NCBI GenBank assembly: GCA_028718265.1
Contig: JAQUMG010000001.1
Coordinates: 1 to 54,001, forward strand
Reading direction: 5' to 3'
Length of the DNA stretch: 54,001 nucleotides
From: Candidatus Omnitrophota bacterium
Lineage (GTDB): Bacteria; Omnitrophota; Koll11; JAHIPI01
The notes beneath the pieces are model-generated. The model was given only the letters and a program-made list of their open reading frames with translations. It made no database searches and was not told the origin of the DNA. The position numbers were made by a program, and so were the translations under genes. Position 1 is the first letter of the stretch. The number at the start of each line of letters is the position of its first letter. This document shows positions 16,593 to 25,154 of this stretch, piece by piece.

Positions 16593-18869
16593 CTATTTTT
16601 TAATCCCCTGATTATCCGGCGATATTATAGCAAGCCTTGCCAGAAGGTAAGACGTAATGGACTCGGCGCCCTGATTGAGATTAATATTTTTCTCTCCTAC
16701 GCCGTCGTAACACCCCCCCGTGATCCTGTCGTAAACAACCTGTTTCAGGCTGTTGTCGCCTAAAAACCAGTTAAAAGCTTCATGCATAAGTTTTTTATAG
16801 AGATCGTTTCCGGTTATCGAATAAGCCGTAGCGAGAGCGCAGACCATCGCCGAAGCATCTTCCGGCTGTTGATCAAAATAGCGGCGCTCTCCGATCTTAT
16901 GATGCCAACCGTCCTGGCCTATCGGTATATATATCCCATTGACAAAAGTCTTACTTATCAGAAAATCCAGCGTCTTAATTCCTATGTCCAGGTATTCCCT
17001 GTTAGCGGTATGCTCATACCCCAGGATAAGGGCCTCCGGCAAAACAGCGTTCGAGTAGGTCAGGTAATTCTCAAACCACTGCCATTCCTCGGAAGATACC
17101 GCCCGGTAAAGCGATACCAGCCTGTCGCAGTGAACGGTCAACAACTCTTTTAAGTCCTTGCCTTCGATCTCCTGCATCTTTTTTAAAAGGAGGCTTGCCC
17201 CCTTTGCGTAAAAAGCGATCGACCGCGGGGACTCAAACATCCTGTATGCTTCCAACCTTTTCTTTAATAAGGAAAAGGCTTTGTCCTTTACGCTGTCCGG
17301 CAGGGAATCTGCGGTGGTAACAACCGCCAATGCCCAGAGAGCCCGGCCGTTAGCATCATCAAGATTATCCTTTTTGTTAAGCTCGATATTTATGGACCTA
17401 TCGGATTTTACGTAATTACAGAACACGCGGTCCTTGCCTAAAATAAACTCCATGAAACGTAAATATACCTCTATGCGCTTGAGCAATTCGCTTTTCTGCT
17501 TATCCGGATAAGCCGCCTTAAACGCTACCCCAAACGCGCTATAACATAAAGACGCAACTATGAGGGCGCGGGCATTATCATCGAGCGTATAACCCGATGA
17601 GATATCCGGCGAAGACAGCCTGGCGAACTGTATAACCCCAAAGTCATCTGTCAGGTGAAAGAGATAATTAAGGTTAATGCGGGGAATTTTCTTGCGTTCG
17701 CTTACTTCGGCGATATCGTCGGAATACTTTGAGAATAGTTTCGAATATTCGATGGCAACATTTTCCCATGTCATATTGCGGGTCCTGAAATAAGCGTTCT
17801 TTCCAAGCTGTTCTCTCAAGGAAGGTTCCTTCAAAAGTCTCATAATGGCTTCGGTGTAAGAATTAGGGTCCATAAAATTAATTAATATGCCCGTCTCCGA
17901 GGTAATGAGCTCCCTGGCTTGCGCAAATGGAGTGGAAATTACCGGCCTTCCCGAACCCAGCGCATAAGAGAGCGTCCCTGAAACGGCCTGATTCGGGTCA
18001 AGAGAGGTCGAGACGTATATATCCGCGGCTCTTAAATAATGAAGGAGCTTATCCACGGAAACATATTCGTTATAAAAGTTCACGTGCGGAGAGAGCTTAA
18101 GATCGTGGACCCTTTGGATCAGGGATTTACGGTATTTTTCCCCCTCCTTTTTCAGGACGTTCGGATGAGTAACCCCCAGGACCACATATAAAATATCCGG
18201 GTAGACATTAACAACTTTAGGCAGCGCCTCTATTACATATTCGATCCCCTTCCCCCTGCTTAGAAATCCGAATGTCAAAAGAGTTATCTTCTTTGAAGAA
18301 CCTAAGGCAGCCTTGGGCTTTGCGCTGGAGGTATATGGCATAGAATGGATGCCGTGAGGAATCACTGAAATTTTTTCTTCGGCTATCCCATATTCACGGA
18401 TAAGGAGCTCTCTTGAGAGATCGGTCATTACTACCAATCCGCTTGCTTTTTCGGTTATCGAACGCACCACCGCTTTAAGCTTAACGTCGGGTGAAGGTAA
18501 AATGCTGTGAAAAGTCACAACCGAAGGTTTCTTGAGCGCCTCAAGGAAAGAAACGATATATGAGCCGTATTTACCTGCGAAGATACCAAATTCATGCTGA
18601 ATGTTGACGAGCTTGACCTCGTCCATTCCGTTGATATTTTTTGCGATTTTAATATATTCCCGCTCGGAATACTGGTTTATTTGAAAAATTACTTTTTTTG
18701 AGTAGTGATAACGCGATATGTCGTCAAAATTAACCGCGGCTATCCTTGACTCGATGGCAGGTCCAAGCAGATCATCCATCGCGGCCGTAAGGTCAGCTGT
18801 AAAGGTAGCTATACCGCACTCTCTGGGAGGAAAGGTGGATAAATAAATAATTTTAAAAGCTTCGTTCAT
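16593..18869 (-). CDS. GT4 glycosyltransferase fused to an alpha-helical barrel domain
   Basis: A two-domain, 758-residue cytoplasmic protein. The N-terminal half (about 1-385) is a GT4 GT-B fold: the acceptor-side loop PRECGIATF, LTFGFLSRGKGIEYVIEAL at the start of domain 2 and a C-terminal segment SGTLSYALGSGRPVISTP. The C-terminal half (about 400-758) looks like a six-hairpin (alpha/alpha) barrel with DDNARA, DANGRALWAL, SNAVLPEA, a WHHKIGERRYFDQQPEDA loop and QGAESITSYLLAR. Such barrels occur in glycoside hydrolases and phosphorylases. It lies 20 bases after a GH130 gene, and the pair probably builds and breaks down the same mannoside or oligosaccharide. The ATG lacks a clear ribosome-binding site. 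Confidence 0.85.
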   Translation of the reverse strand: MNEAFKIIYLSTFPPRECGIATFTADLTAAMDDLLGPAIESRIAAVNFDDISRYHYSKKVIFQINQYSEREYIKIAKNINGMDEVKLVNIQHEFGIFAGKYGSYIVSFLEALKKPSVVTFHSILPSPDVKLKAVVRSITEKASGLVVMTDLSRELLIREYGIAEEKISVIPHGIHSMPYTSSAKPKAALGSSKKITLLTFGFLSRGKGIEYVIEALPKVVNVYPDILYVVLGVTHPNVLKKEGEKYRKSLIQRVHDLKLSPHVNFYNEYVSVDKLLHYLRAADIYVSTSLDPNQAVSGTLSYALGSGRPVISTPFAQARELITSETGILINFMDPNSYTEAIMRLLKEPSLREQLGKNAYFRTRNMTWENVAIEYSKLFSKYSDDIAEVSERKKIPRINLNYLFHLTDDFGVIQFARLSSPDISSGYTLDDNARALIVASLCYSAFGVAFKAAYPDKQKSELLKRIEVYLRFMEFILGKDRVFCNYVKSDRSINIELNKKDNLDDANGRALWALAVVTTADSLPDSVKDKAFSLLKKRLEAYRMFESPRSIAFYAKGASLLLKKMQEIEGKDLKELLTVHCDRLVSLYRAVSSEEWQWFENYLTYSNAVLPEALILGYEHTANREYLDIGIKTLDFLISKTFVNGIYIPIGQDGWHHKIGERRYFDQQPEDASAMVCALATAYSITGNDLYKKLMHEAFNWFLGDNSLKQVVYDRITGGCYDGVGEKNINLNQGAESITSYLLARLAIISPDNQGIKK

Positions 18870-18889
18870 TTTTAATATTTAATTTCAGA

Positions 18890-19912
18890 TTATTGTTTTT
18901 TGAGTTCCGCCAAAAGCTCCATAATATCGACAGATTTAGCCGCTATGAGCTTATCGGCTGCGCCATAATATATATATAACCTGTTATTTTTCACTACGGT
19001 TCCTGTGGGAAAAACAACATTGTCGACATCTCCGTTCTTTTCCCATTTTTCATCCGGAGAGAACAATGGCCGTTTCATGCGCCCTATGATCTTACTCGGA
19101 TCGTCGAGATCCAGTAACGCGGCGGCCGCATGATAAATCCTGCCCTGAGGCGAATCCTCTACACCATGATAGATCAAGAGCCAGCCGTCCTTGGTTTCAA
19201 TGGGCGGACACCCGCCGCCGATATTCCTGCTTTCAAACCGGTATTTGGGTTCAAGCAGAATGTGGCTGCCCAAATCCCTAAAATACTCTCTCCAGTGATC
19301 ATCCGTAAGGTCTTTAAAATCATCGAAATAAATCACCTGGATCCCGGGAAGGACGCGATGAACCAGCAGAAACTTATTTTTAAATTTCTTGGGAAAGATA
19401 AAAGCGTCCTTCTCCCATAAGAGAATGTCGGCGCCCTGCCTATCCCGTATATATGATTCAAAGATAAAATATTTCTCCCCTAACTTTTTATTTGAGCGGC
19501 CGAATAGCTTTCCCGCTTCGGCATAAGTAATGCGCGGAGATATCACCCCGTGTTTTACGAAATTAATAAGGTCGGTGCTTGTGGCGTAAGCGAAAACAGC
19601 GTTTTTACCGTCATAAGCGGTATAAAAAAGATAGTATATTCCGTTTAAAAAAACGATCCTGGGATCTTCTACGCCTTTTTTTTCGTACTCATATTCGGGG
19701 AAAAGAACGGGCGTGTCAAGCCGCTTCACGATCTTATTATCGGCTAATTGACAGTAACCTATCGAAGAGACCATGTCGCCCCGCCGGACACCCCTGTAAA
19801 ACATGTGAGTTATACCGTCTATTTCGACGCAGGCGGGATTTAAGACTGCTTGACTATCAAACGCATTCTGTGAACTCTCGAGTATTATGCCTTCATTCCT
19901 GACTTCGATCAT
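18890..19912 (-). CDS. GH130-family glycoside phosphorylase / glycosidase
   Basis: A 340-residue five-bladed beta-propeller enzyme of family GH130, which acts with phosphate on beta-mannosides (mannosyl-glucose, mannobiose, mannan fragments) or hydrolyses them. Evidence: GVEDPRI with the catalytic Asp, the blade motif FLNGIYYLFYTAYDG, and NIGGGCPPIETKDGWLLIYHG followed by the second conserved turn. No signal peptide, so it is cytoplasmic. GGGGGAGG lies before the ATG at 19912, with a good promoter above. It leads the unit that continues with the GT4 fusion. Confidence 0.88.
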   Translation of the reverse strand: MIEVRNEGIILESSQNAFDSQAVLNPACVEIDGITHMFYRGVRRGDMVSSIGYCQLADNKIVKRLDTPVLFPEYEYEKKGVEDPRIVFLNGIYYLFYTAYDGKNAVFAYATSTDLINFVKHGVISPRITYAEAGKLFGRSNKKLGEKYFIFESYIRDRQGADILLWEKDAFIFPKKFKNKFLLVHRVLPGIQVIYFDDFKDLTDDHWREYFRDLGSHILLEPKYRFESRNIGGGCPPIETKDGWLLIYHGVEDSPQGRIYHAAAALLDLDDPSKIIGRMKRPLFSPDEKWEKNGDVDNVVFPTGTVVKNNRLYIYYGAADKLIAAKSVDIMELLAELKKQ

Positions 19913-19932
19913 TTGGCCTCCCCCATACTTGT

Positions 19933-19961
19933 ATTATAGGCTCAATACCATGTCTTATCAA
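19933..19961 (-). promoter_or_regulatory. Sigma-70-type promoter of the GH130 gene
   Basis: Minus strand: -35 TTGATA (19956-19961), 17-base spacer, -10 TATAAT (19933-19938). The start site would be about 15 bases above the ATG at 19912, giving a very short leader that carries the ribosome-binding site. Confidence 0.7.
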
Positions 19962-20006
19962 TGGTTTTAAAAATTGCGCGGGGATTTCGCGATGGATATT
20001 TTATCA

Positions 20007-20230
20007 GGGCGGTCAAATTCAATCCTTCGGCTATTTTGGCGACTTGTCGGCAAGGTTCAGAGAGGCCTGTTCCTCACCAAAATGCGAAGCCCTACGAAGC
20101 GCCTTGTATCTGGCATACTGATTGCGAAGAAGGGTCCGTTTTGTCCGGTATTTTTTGGCTCGAAAAGTCGTAACCCTTTACAGCGCAAATTTATACAAAA
20201 TGTCTTCCCATTAAAGGTGGACATTTATAT
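20007..20230. repeat. Intergenic repeat, 3'-spacer type (copy D)
   Basis: The 354-base gap between the GH130 gene and znuB holds no gene. It contains GGGCGGTCAAATTC (20007-20020) and, at 20137-20226, a degenerate copy of the element seen at 42.9, 44.3 and 53.8 kb: GTCCG, TTGTCCGGTATTTTTTGGCTC, a cgtaac-type core, and a final GTGGACATT. (The second item is written here in full at 20 bases or fewer: TTGTCCGGTATTTTTTGG.) It lies just downstream of the znuB stop. Confidence 0.55.
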
Positions 20231-20265
20231 ATACCTATCTTTTTCAATACCCTTTAAACAATTAT

Positions 20266-21114
20266 TCAACTACGTTTCAAGTTAATTCTAAATAACGCTG
20301 TAACGCAATAGAAAAACGCGGCAAAAAGTACGATAGTAGCGCCTGAAGCTGTTCCCCAGTAATAAGAAACGATTAACCCGGCTATACCGGACATGAGGCT
20401 GATCGCTATCGCCCACATTGTGTAACTATGCATATTTCGTGAAATATTTCGGGACGCCGCAGCGGGTAATATTAATAAAGAATTGATTATTAAAATACCT
20501 ACCAAACGTATCGATAACGCAACTATAACCGCTACGAGAACGGCAAAGCTTATTTCCATTAATAATACATTGACGCCGCGGCTTGCGGCCAAAGAAGAAT
20601 TGACACTCACCAAGATAATCCTATTTCCAAAGATAACCCAATACAGTAAAACACCTGCTGTTATTACTACTAATATGACGATCTCTTTTCGCGAAACCGC
20701 GAGTATATCACCTATAAGATAAGACGTATATTTAGCGAAACCTCCTCCGCGGCTCAAAATAACTATGCCGAGCGCCACCACCATGGCAAAAAAAACACCA
20801 AGCACCGTATCGGACGCGGCTTGAGTAGTTCCTTTGAAAATCACAACGGTAATTGCCAATAGTATACCCAATATTACCATTGAAAGAGTAGGATCGCGCA
20901 ACCCCAGGATAACTCCTATCGCTACGCCTGTAAGCGCAGAATGTCCCAATACGTCTGAGAAGAAAGCCATGCGCTTACTTATAACCATCGTCCCTACAAG
21001 AGCAAATACAGGGGTAACTAAAATAACCGCCAACAGGGCATTCTTCATAAATTCATATTTTACCCAGGTAAAAGGCAATATAGATTCGATAATTTTATAT
21101 AGGATCTCTATCAT
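20266..21114 (-). CDS. znuB: Zinc/manganese ABC transporter permease (ZnuB family)
   Basis: A 282-residue integral membrane protein of the ABC-3 family that forms the channel of a zinc or manganese importer. About eight hydrophobic helices are seen, with the family motifs FFSDVLGHSALTGVAIG near the N-terminus and SIRLVGILIINSLLILPAA near the C-terminus. ATG 21114 overlaps the ATPase stop (ATGA). It is the last gene of the Zur-led operon and is followed by a repeat-bearing spacer. Confidence 0.92.
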   Translation of the reverse strand: MIEILYKIIESILPFTWVKYEFMKNALLAVILVTPVFALVGTMVISKRMAFFSDVLGHSALTGVAIGVILGLRDPTLSMVILGILLAITVVIFKGTTQAASDTVLGVFFAMVVALGIVILSRGGGFAKYTSYLIGDILAVSRKEIVILVVITAGVLLYWVIFGNRIILVSVNSSLAASRGVNVLLMEISFAVLVAVIVALSIRLVGILIINSLLILPAAASRNISRNMHSYTMWAIAISLMSGIAGLIVSYYWGTASGATIVLFAAFFYCVTALFRINLKRS

Positions 21115-21884
21115 GATCGCCCATTTTTCGTAGTTAATTCCGGTAATTTTGAAATATTCCAAAGGCTGGGACCTAATGTCTTGATCAATCTCTCATCGGA
21201 AAGGACATCCTGCGGCTTACCGCTTGCTATAATCGAATTATTAAGAAGCACCATTCGATCGGCGTGAGGCGCCACTCCTATTAAATCGTGGGTAACCAGT
21301 AAAATAGTTACGTCTTTTGTTTTTCTCAAAGAACTTGCGATTTCGTAAAAAAGCGAAAGCCCTTTAGCGTCTACCCCGGACATCGGTTCATCCAACAATA
21401 ACAGGCTAGGTTCGGGCGTTATGGCCATAGCAAGAAGAGTTCTTTGTAACTCACCTCCGGATAGCTCCCCTATCCTTTTATTTAAAAGATGCCCAGCGGA
21501 AACGCTTGTTAAGGAAGATTTTATTTTTTCTATTAAGGACGGCTTGACGCCTAACCAAATCGGGTCCTTGCCAATAGCGGACGCTATAAGATCCAAGACG
21601 CTGATCGGTGAGTCAAGATCGTAATTTAACTTCTGGGGAACGTATCCAATGCGAGGCTTTTTATTCGCCAGCCCTTTAACCTGGTAACTTATACTGCCGC
21701 TATAAGAAATCTCCCCGAGCATCGCGCGTAATAGTGTCGTCTTCCCCGCGCCGTTAGGGCCTACTATGGCTACCAGCTCGCCACAGTCAACATGAAGATT
21801 GATATTTTTTAATATCGAGATGGCGCCGAAATTTACGTTTAAATTTTCTATCCTTGTACAGCAATGTACGCAAGTCTTGGTCAT
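21111..21884 (-). CDS. znuC: Zinc/manganese ABC transporter ATP-binding protein
   Basis: A 257-residue ABC ATPase: Walker A GPNGAGKTT, Q-loop (VPQKL), signature LSGGELQR, Walker B LLLLDEP, and switch His in VTHD. The N-terminus (TCVHCC) has three Cys that are unusual for the family. Overlapping ATGA junctions on both sides (with the binding protein and the permease) show tight translational coupling. It energises uptake of the metal delivered by the binding protein. Confidence 0.93.
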   Translation of the reverse strand: MTKTCVHCCTRIENLNVNFGAISILKNINLHVDCGELVAIVGPNGAGKTTLLRAMLGEISYSGSISYQVKGLANKKPRIGYVPQKLNYDLDSPISVLDLIASAIGKDPIWLGVKPSLIEKIKSSLTSVSAGHLLNKRIGELSGGELQRTLLAMAITPEPSLLLLDEPMSGVDAKGLSLFYEIASSLRKTKDVTILLVTHDLIGVAPHADRMVLLNNSIIASGKPQDVLSDERLIKTLGPSLWNISKLPELTTKNGRS

Positions 21885-22777
21885 GCCAAAGCCTTTTTAA
21901 GAACAATGAGATTCTTTTTCATAATATTAAGGTAAGCGTCTGGATCATCAGGACCTGTTACCGCCGGGTCCAAGACATAAACAGTTACGCCCGTTTCTCT
22001 GGCGATCGTATCTGCGGCAGTTACCGGATATTGCGGTTCACTAAACAATGACTTTATACCGTTATTTTTGATCAAATCCACTGTCTCGGCCAATTCTCTC
22101 GCGCTTGGCTCGCTTCCGGGCTCTCTTTCCACAACAGCGGCTATTTCTAAACCAAACTCCCGGGCGAAATACGGAAACGCTTCATGGAACGTAATTATCT
22201 TTTTACCTTTAAACGGGGCAAGCTCCGATTGCATGCGGGATCTCAATGCCTCTAGCTTGGTAACATAAGCATCGGTATTTTTGCGATATAGATCTTTATG
22301 CTCAGGATCAAACATTTCCATAGCCTTACCAAGGTTTTTAACCTGACGTATTGAGTCAGAAATACTTACCCATACATGAGGATTATCGCCTTCGTTGCCT
22401 TCTCCTTTGATAAGTGGTATACCATAAGCCAGAGTCGCAATTTTAATAGCCGGGTACTGTTCTAAGATTTTATTTAAAAATGACTCCATGCCGGCGCCGT
22501 TGGCAATAAACACATTGGCTCCGACCAGCTTTTTCATATCGTTTGCCGTGATCGAATAATCGTGCAAACAACCGGACATCGGCGGGGTAAGGTTAGTTAC
22601 GGTTACTCCGGGGACATCCTTACAAACGTTGATGGTCATGATGTACATAGGATAAAACGACGCCACCACCTTGACGCTCTTTGGATTAGAGGCCATTAAC
22701 TCGCCCGGCATTACGATAAAACTTGAAGCGGCTAACATAACAATGATCAAAAAGAATAAGCACTTCACATTCTTCAT
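21881..22777 (-). CDS. znuA: Zinc/manganese ABC transporter substrate-binding protein
   Basis: A periplasmic cluster A-I metal-binding protein with a signal peptide over about 25 residues. Metal ligands are visible as His in CLHDYSITANDM, His in NPHVWVS and His in TFHEAFPYF, with the usual acidic residue near FSEPQ/DPAV. The His-rich acidic loop of many ZnuA proteins is absent, so affinity or metal (Zn or Mn) is open. ATG 22777 is preferred over 22783 because GGAGG sits 7 bases before it. It lies in an operon with a Zur-like repressor, which favours zinc. Confidence 0.9.
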   Translation of the reverse strand: MKNVKCLFFLIIVMLAASSFIVMPGELMASNPKSVKVVASFYPMYIMTINVCKDVPGVTVTNLTPPMSGCLHDYSITANDMKKLVGANVFIANGAGMESFLNKILEQYPAIKIATLAYGIPLIKGEGNEGDNPHVWVSISDSIRQVKNLGKAMEMFDPEHKDLYRKNTDAYVTKLEALRSRMQSELAPFKGKKIITFHEAFPYFAREFGLEIAAVVEREPGSEPSARELAETVDLIKNNGIKSLFSEPQYPVTAADTIARETGVTVYVLDPAVTGPDDPDAYLNIMKKNLIVLKKALA

Positions 22778-22807
22778 ATCCATACCTCCGTCAAGCGTTT
22801 TTGGTTT

Positions 22808-23386
22808 TTAAAAAATACTGCTTAAAAATGACTTCTTTACTTTTTCAGCTGTGGCGTTAGTTATATAGAATAGTCCGGCAAGCCTTCCGTCCTCACAAGA
22901 GCTCTTTTCTGCCTTGAATATGCCTGTCACGGTAACATATTGAGAATATGGCGGGTCTAGGCGCCCGCCCTCTTTTAAAGTCACAAAAATACTATCAAAT
23001 ACCGTAGGGGGAGGTCCCCATGTACAGCATGGACAGCCAAACGCGTTCTTGGATACCGCGAAGTTTTTCAACGGCTCATTCATATAATATTGCTCACTCG
23101 GGATCAGTAGATTTCCCGTTAACTTTACCAGCTTGCCATTAAGCCTCAGCAATTCTTCCGGAAAGCCTGTTATATCTTCGCCTTTCTTTCCTTTATCGAT
23201 ATATTTTCTTGTTTGTTCCAATTGCTCGAAGGTCACGATATAAGCTTCACCCGCCTTGCCCACGCTCGCTTCGGCCATATTCGGCATGCTAACAAAATCG
23301 ATATGGCGCGATTTTACACCTCCGCTTGCGCCTATGGTAATTCCTATAAAAATTAAAAGCGAAAGAAAGTAAATTTTTATCTTCAT
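22808..23386 (-). CDS. Secreted DUF3299-like protein
   Basis: A 192-residue protein with a signal peptide (about 1-22). The middle contains FGCPCCTWGPPPTVFD followed by a beta segment SIFVTLKEG, which resembles the Cys/Pro-rich core of DUF3299 proteins; a further Cys is in SSCEDG. Its four Cys could bind metal or form disulphides. It begins one base after the TPR gene stop and is followed by znuA. In this setting it may hand over metal or act with the CcdA-like membrane protein in periplasmic redox chemistry; neither is proven by sequence. Confidence 0.7.
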   Translation of the reverse strand: MKIKIYFLSLLIFIGITIGASGGVKSRHIDFVSMPNMAEASVGKAGEAYIVTFEQLEQTRKYIDKGKKGEDITGFPEELLRLNGKLVKLTGNLLIPSEQYYMNEPLKNFAVSKNAFGCPCCTWGPPPTVFDSIFVTLKEGGRLDPPYSQYVTVTGIFKAEKSSCEDGRLAGLFYITNATAEKVKKSFLSSIF

Positions 23387-23387
23387 T

Positions 23388-23993
23388 TTAAATGCCTTTA
23401 ATTTTTAACAGCGCGGCCTTGGCTTTTCTATTATCCGGATAGAATTTTAACGTCATATCGATCGCGCGTTTCAATTCGGTAGTCTTGCCCAGATGTTCAA
23501 AACACGTGATAAGCATTTCGCAGGAAGATCGATGGTATGAAATAAGATCGAGAGCCGCCTCGTTTTCTTTACCCATGGCTGCGATGTATTTAAAATGTCC
23601 TGCCGCCTCATTAAAATTTTTATTCATCGCATAAATCATGCCCAAGCCAAAACGAGCTTTTTCATTATTAGGATTTATTTTAATTGCGTCCTTATAAGTC
23701 TCGATCGCTTTCTTGATATCCCCTTTACCTTTATATGAATAGCCAAGCCAATCCCACGCGTCGTCACTTTGTTTATTTAAAAACACTGCCTTTTTATACT
23801 GCCTTATCGCATCATCATATAAAGGATAAACGACATAGGCACATCCACGTTTAAATACCTGGCTGAACAAAAATGGTTTCAAGATAAATAGCGCAAGAAT
23901 AACGAAAATTATGCTGAATGCCAGCCTCTTTGCGGGATTAATCGCGCTTTCGTGGCTATGGCAACAACTGCATTTCGCTTCTTTACTTTCCAT
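23388..23993 (-). CDS. Membrane-anchored TPR protein with Cys-rich N-terminus
   Basis: A 201-residue protein. The N-terminal cytoplasmic tail has a CSCCHSH motif that could bind a thiophilic metal, followed by one helix (about 25-46) and then at least three tetratricopeptide repeats (AWDWLGYSYKGKGDIKKAIETY, shortened here to AWDWLGYSYKGKGDIKKA, and ARFGLGMIYAMNKNFNEAA). TPRs normally hold partner proteins. Placed between a CcdA-like membrane protein and a secreted DUF3299-like protein in a zinc operon, it is a candidate scaffold for the periplasmic part of this system. Confidence 0.82.
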   Translation of the reverse strand: MESKEAKCSCCHSHESAINPAKRLAFSIIFVILALFILKPFLFSQVFKRGCAYVVYPLYDDAIRQYKKAVFLNKQSDDAWDWLGYSYKGKGDIKKAIETYKDAIKINPNNEKARFGLGMIYAMNKNFNEAAGHFKYIAAMGKENEAALDLISYHRSSCEMLITCFEHLGKTTELKRAIDMTLKFYPDNRKAKAALLKIKGI

Positions 23994-24005
23994 ATCAAGA
24001 CCTCT

Positions 24006-24698
24006 TTAGGCAACGATGATAAAACATATCCCCAGCACTATCAATATGTTCCCAGCCACAAGCCTGATCCATTCTTCCGAGCGTTCCATTTTAGGCCGCA
24101 AATATTTAATAAGTCCTGTTGAGGTTCCTATAAGCAGTATCGGGAAACTCTGACCGATAGCGAAACTTATAAATATTATCAGTGAATAAAGAAATGATCC
24201 CTTAAGAACCACTATGCTCGTTATTATGATCAAGACCGAACTACAGCAGGGACAGGCCGGCATTTCAAGAAACGCAAATATCATTCCAAAAATAAACGCG
24301 CCGAAATAACCGGCGTTTTTGAACTTATCCTGAATGTTATTTTTAAGCCCCATCCCTCTCCAGTCGATAAGGCCTGATAAAAATAACCCGCTCAATATAA
24401 GAAGTCCGCCGAGGATCCAGTAAATGATCTTGCTGAATCTTATAAGCATCCCGGAGAAATTGGTAACCAGCCCTAGAAGGATCCCTAAAATTGTATAGCT
24501 GACTATAAGCCCGGTTGTAAAAGATAGCGTAAGTAGAATCGCTTTTCTCTTAGATCTCGAAGCACCCGCGATATATCCTGAGACAACAGGGATACGCACA
24601 AGAGTACAAGAACTCATAGATGCGATGGCGCCGGCCCAGAATACGATAAATATGGCTATAAACGGCGTATTTGTTAATGCTTTTTCAATCGCACTCAT
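24006..24698 (-). CDS. CcdA/DsbD-like membrane electron-transfer protein
   Basis: A 230-residue, six-helix membrane protein of the cytochrome c biogenesis CcdA / DsbD-beta superfamily, which passes electrons from cytosolic thioredoxin to periplasmic partners through one Cys in helix 1 and one in helix 4. Here Cys is seen in SSCTLVRIPVVSG and in a richer cluster EMPACPCCSS, the latter with three Cys instead of one. It overlaps the Zur gene by 14 bases; ATG 24698 is chosen over 24707. In a zinc operon it could instead be a metal-linked transporter of the same fold. Confidence 0.82.
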   Translation of the reverse strand: MSAIEKALTNTPFIAIFIVFWAGAIASMSSCTLVRIPVVSGYIAGASRSKRKAILLTLSFTTGLIVSYTILGILLGLVTNFSGMLIRFSKIIYWILGGLLILSGLFLSGLIDWRGMGLKNNIQDKFKNAGYFGAFIFGMIFAFLEMPACPCCSSVLIIITSIVVLKGSFLYSLIIFISFAIGQSFPILLIGTSTGLIKYLRPKMERSEEWIRLVAGNILIVLGICFIIVA

Positions 24699-25098
24699 TA
24701 CAAACACCTTCTAATTGCAACGAATGATCTAAAATCTTAAACCCGCTTATCTTCTTTTTGCCCATTAAGGCACATCCTTTGAATTCACCTATCTTACCGC
24801 ATTTTACACAAACGATATGGTGATGGTGGGTATTGTCTTTTGCCGTACAAAGGGCATAATACAATCTTCTATCTGGTTTTTGTACTTTAAGAAGAATACC
24901 TATCTTATACAATTCATCCAAATTTCGATATATGGACGGGAGACTAGCCTTTTTAAATTCTTTTTTTATTATGGCAAATACCTCTTCGGGACTCAAGAAA
25001 CGTTTCTTATCTAAAAATAGTTTTAAAACGGCTTTTCTTTTTGGGGTTTGCTTCAGCCTGTTTGCTTTTAATCTCGTTAATAATATTTCCAACGGCAT
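24685..25098 (-). CDS. zur: Fur-family regulator, Zur-like
   Basis: A 137-residue winged-helix repressor with a C-terminal dimer domain. The recognition helix region SLPSIYRNLDELYKIG, the regulatory HHHH cluster (about 92-95), and two CxxC pairs (CVKC and CNEC) for the structural zinc are all present. It heads an operon that ends in znuA/znuC/znuB, so it most likely senses zinc and represses these genes; a Mn or Fe role is possible. The start follows GAGGT closely. A TATAAT lies at 25129-25134 about 30 bases up. Confidence 0.87.
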   Translation of the reverse strand: MPLEILLTRLKANRLKQTPKRKAVLKLFLDKKRFLSPEEVFAIIKKEFKKASLPSIYRNLDELYKIGILLKVQKPDRRLYYALCTAKDNTHHHHIVCVKCGKIGEFKGCALMGKKKISGFKILDHSLQLEGVCNECD

Positions 25099-25128
25099 AC
25101 CTCTTGTAAGTAGAATTTGTTTCTATTT

Positions 25129-25134
25129 ATTATA
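25129..25134 (-). promoter_or_regulatory. Candidate -10 of the zur-znu operon
   Basis: Minus-strand TATAAT about 30 bases above the zur start, in the 56-base gap after the phosphoesterase stop. The -35 is poor (TTAAAA at 18 bases). I see no clear palindromic Zur box. Confidence 0.4.
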
Positions 25135-25154
25135 CTACAAGATAATCAAATCTT

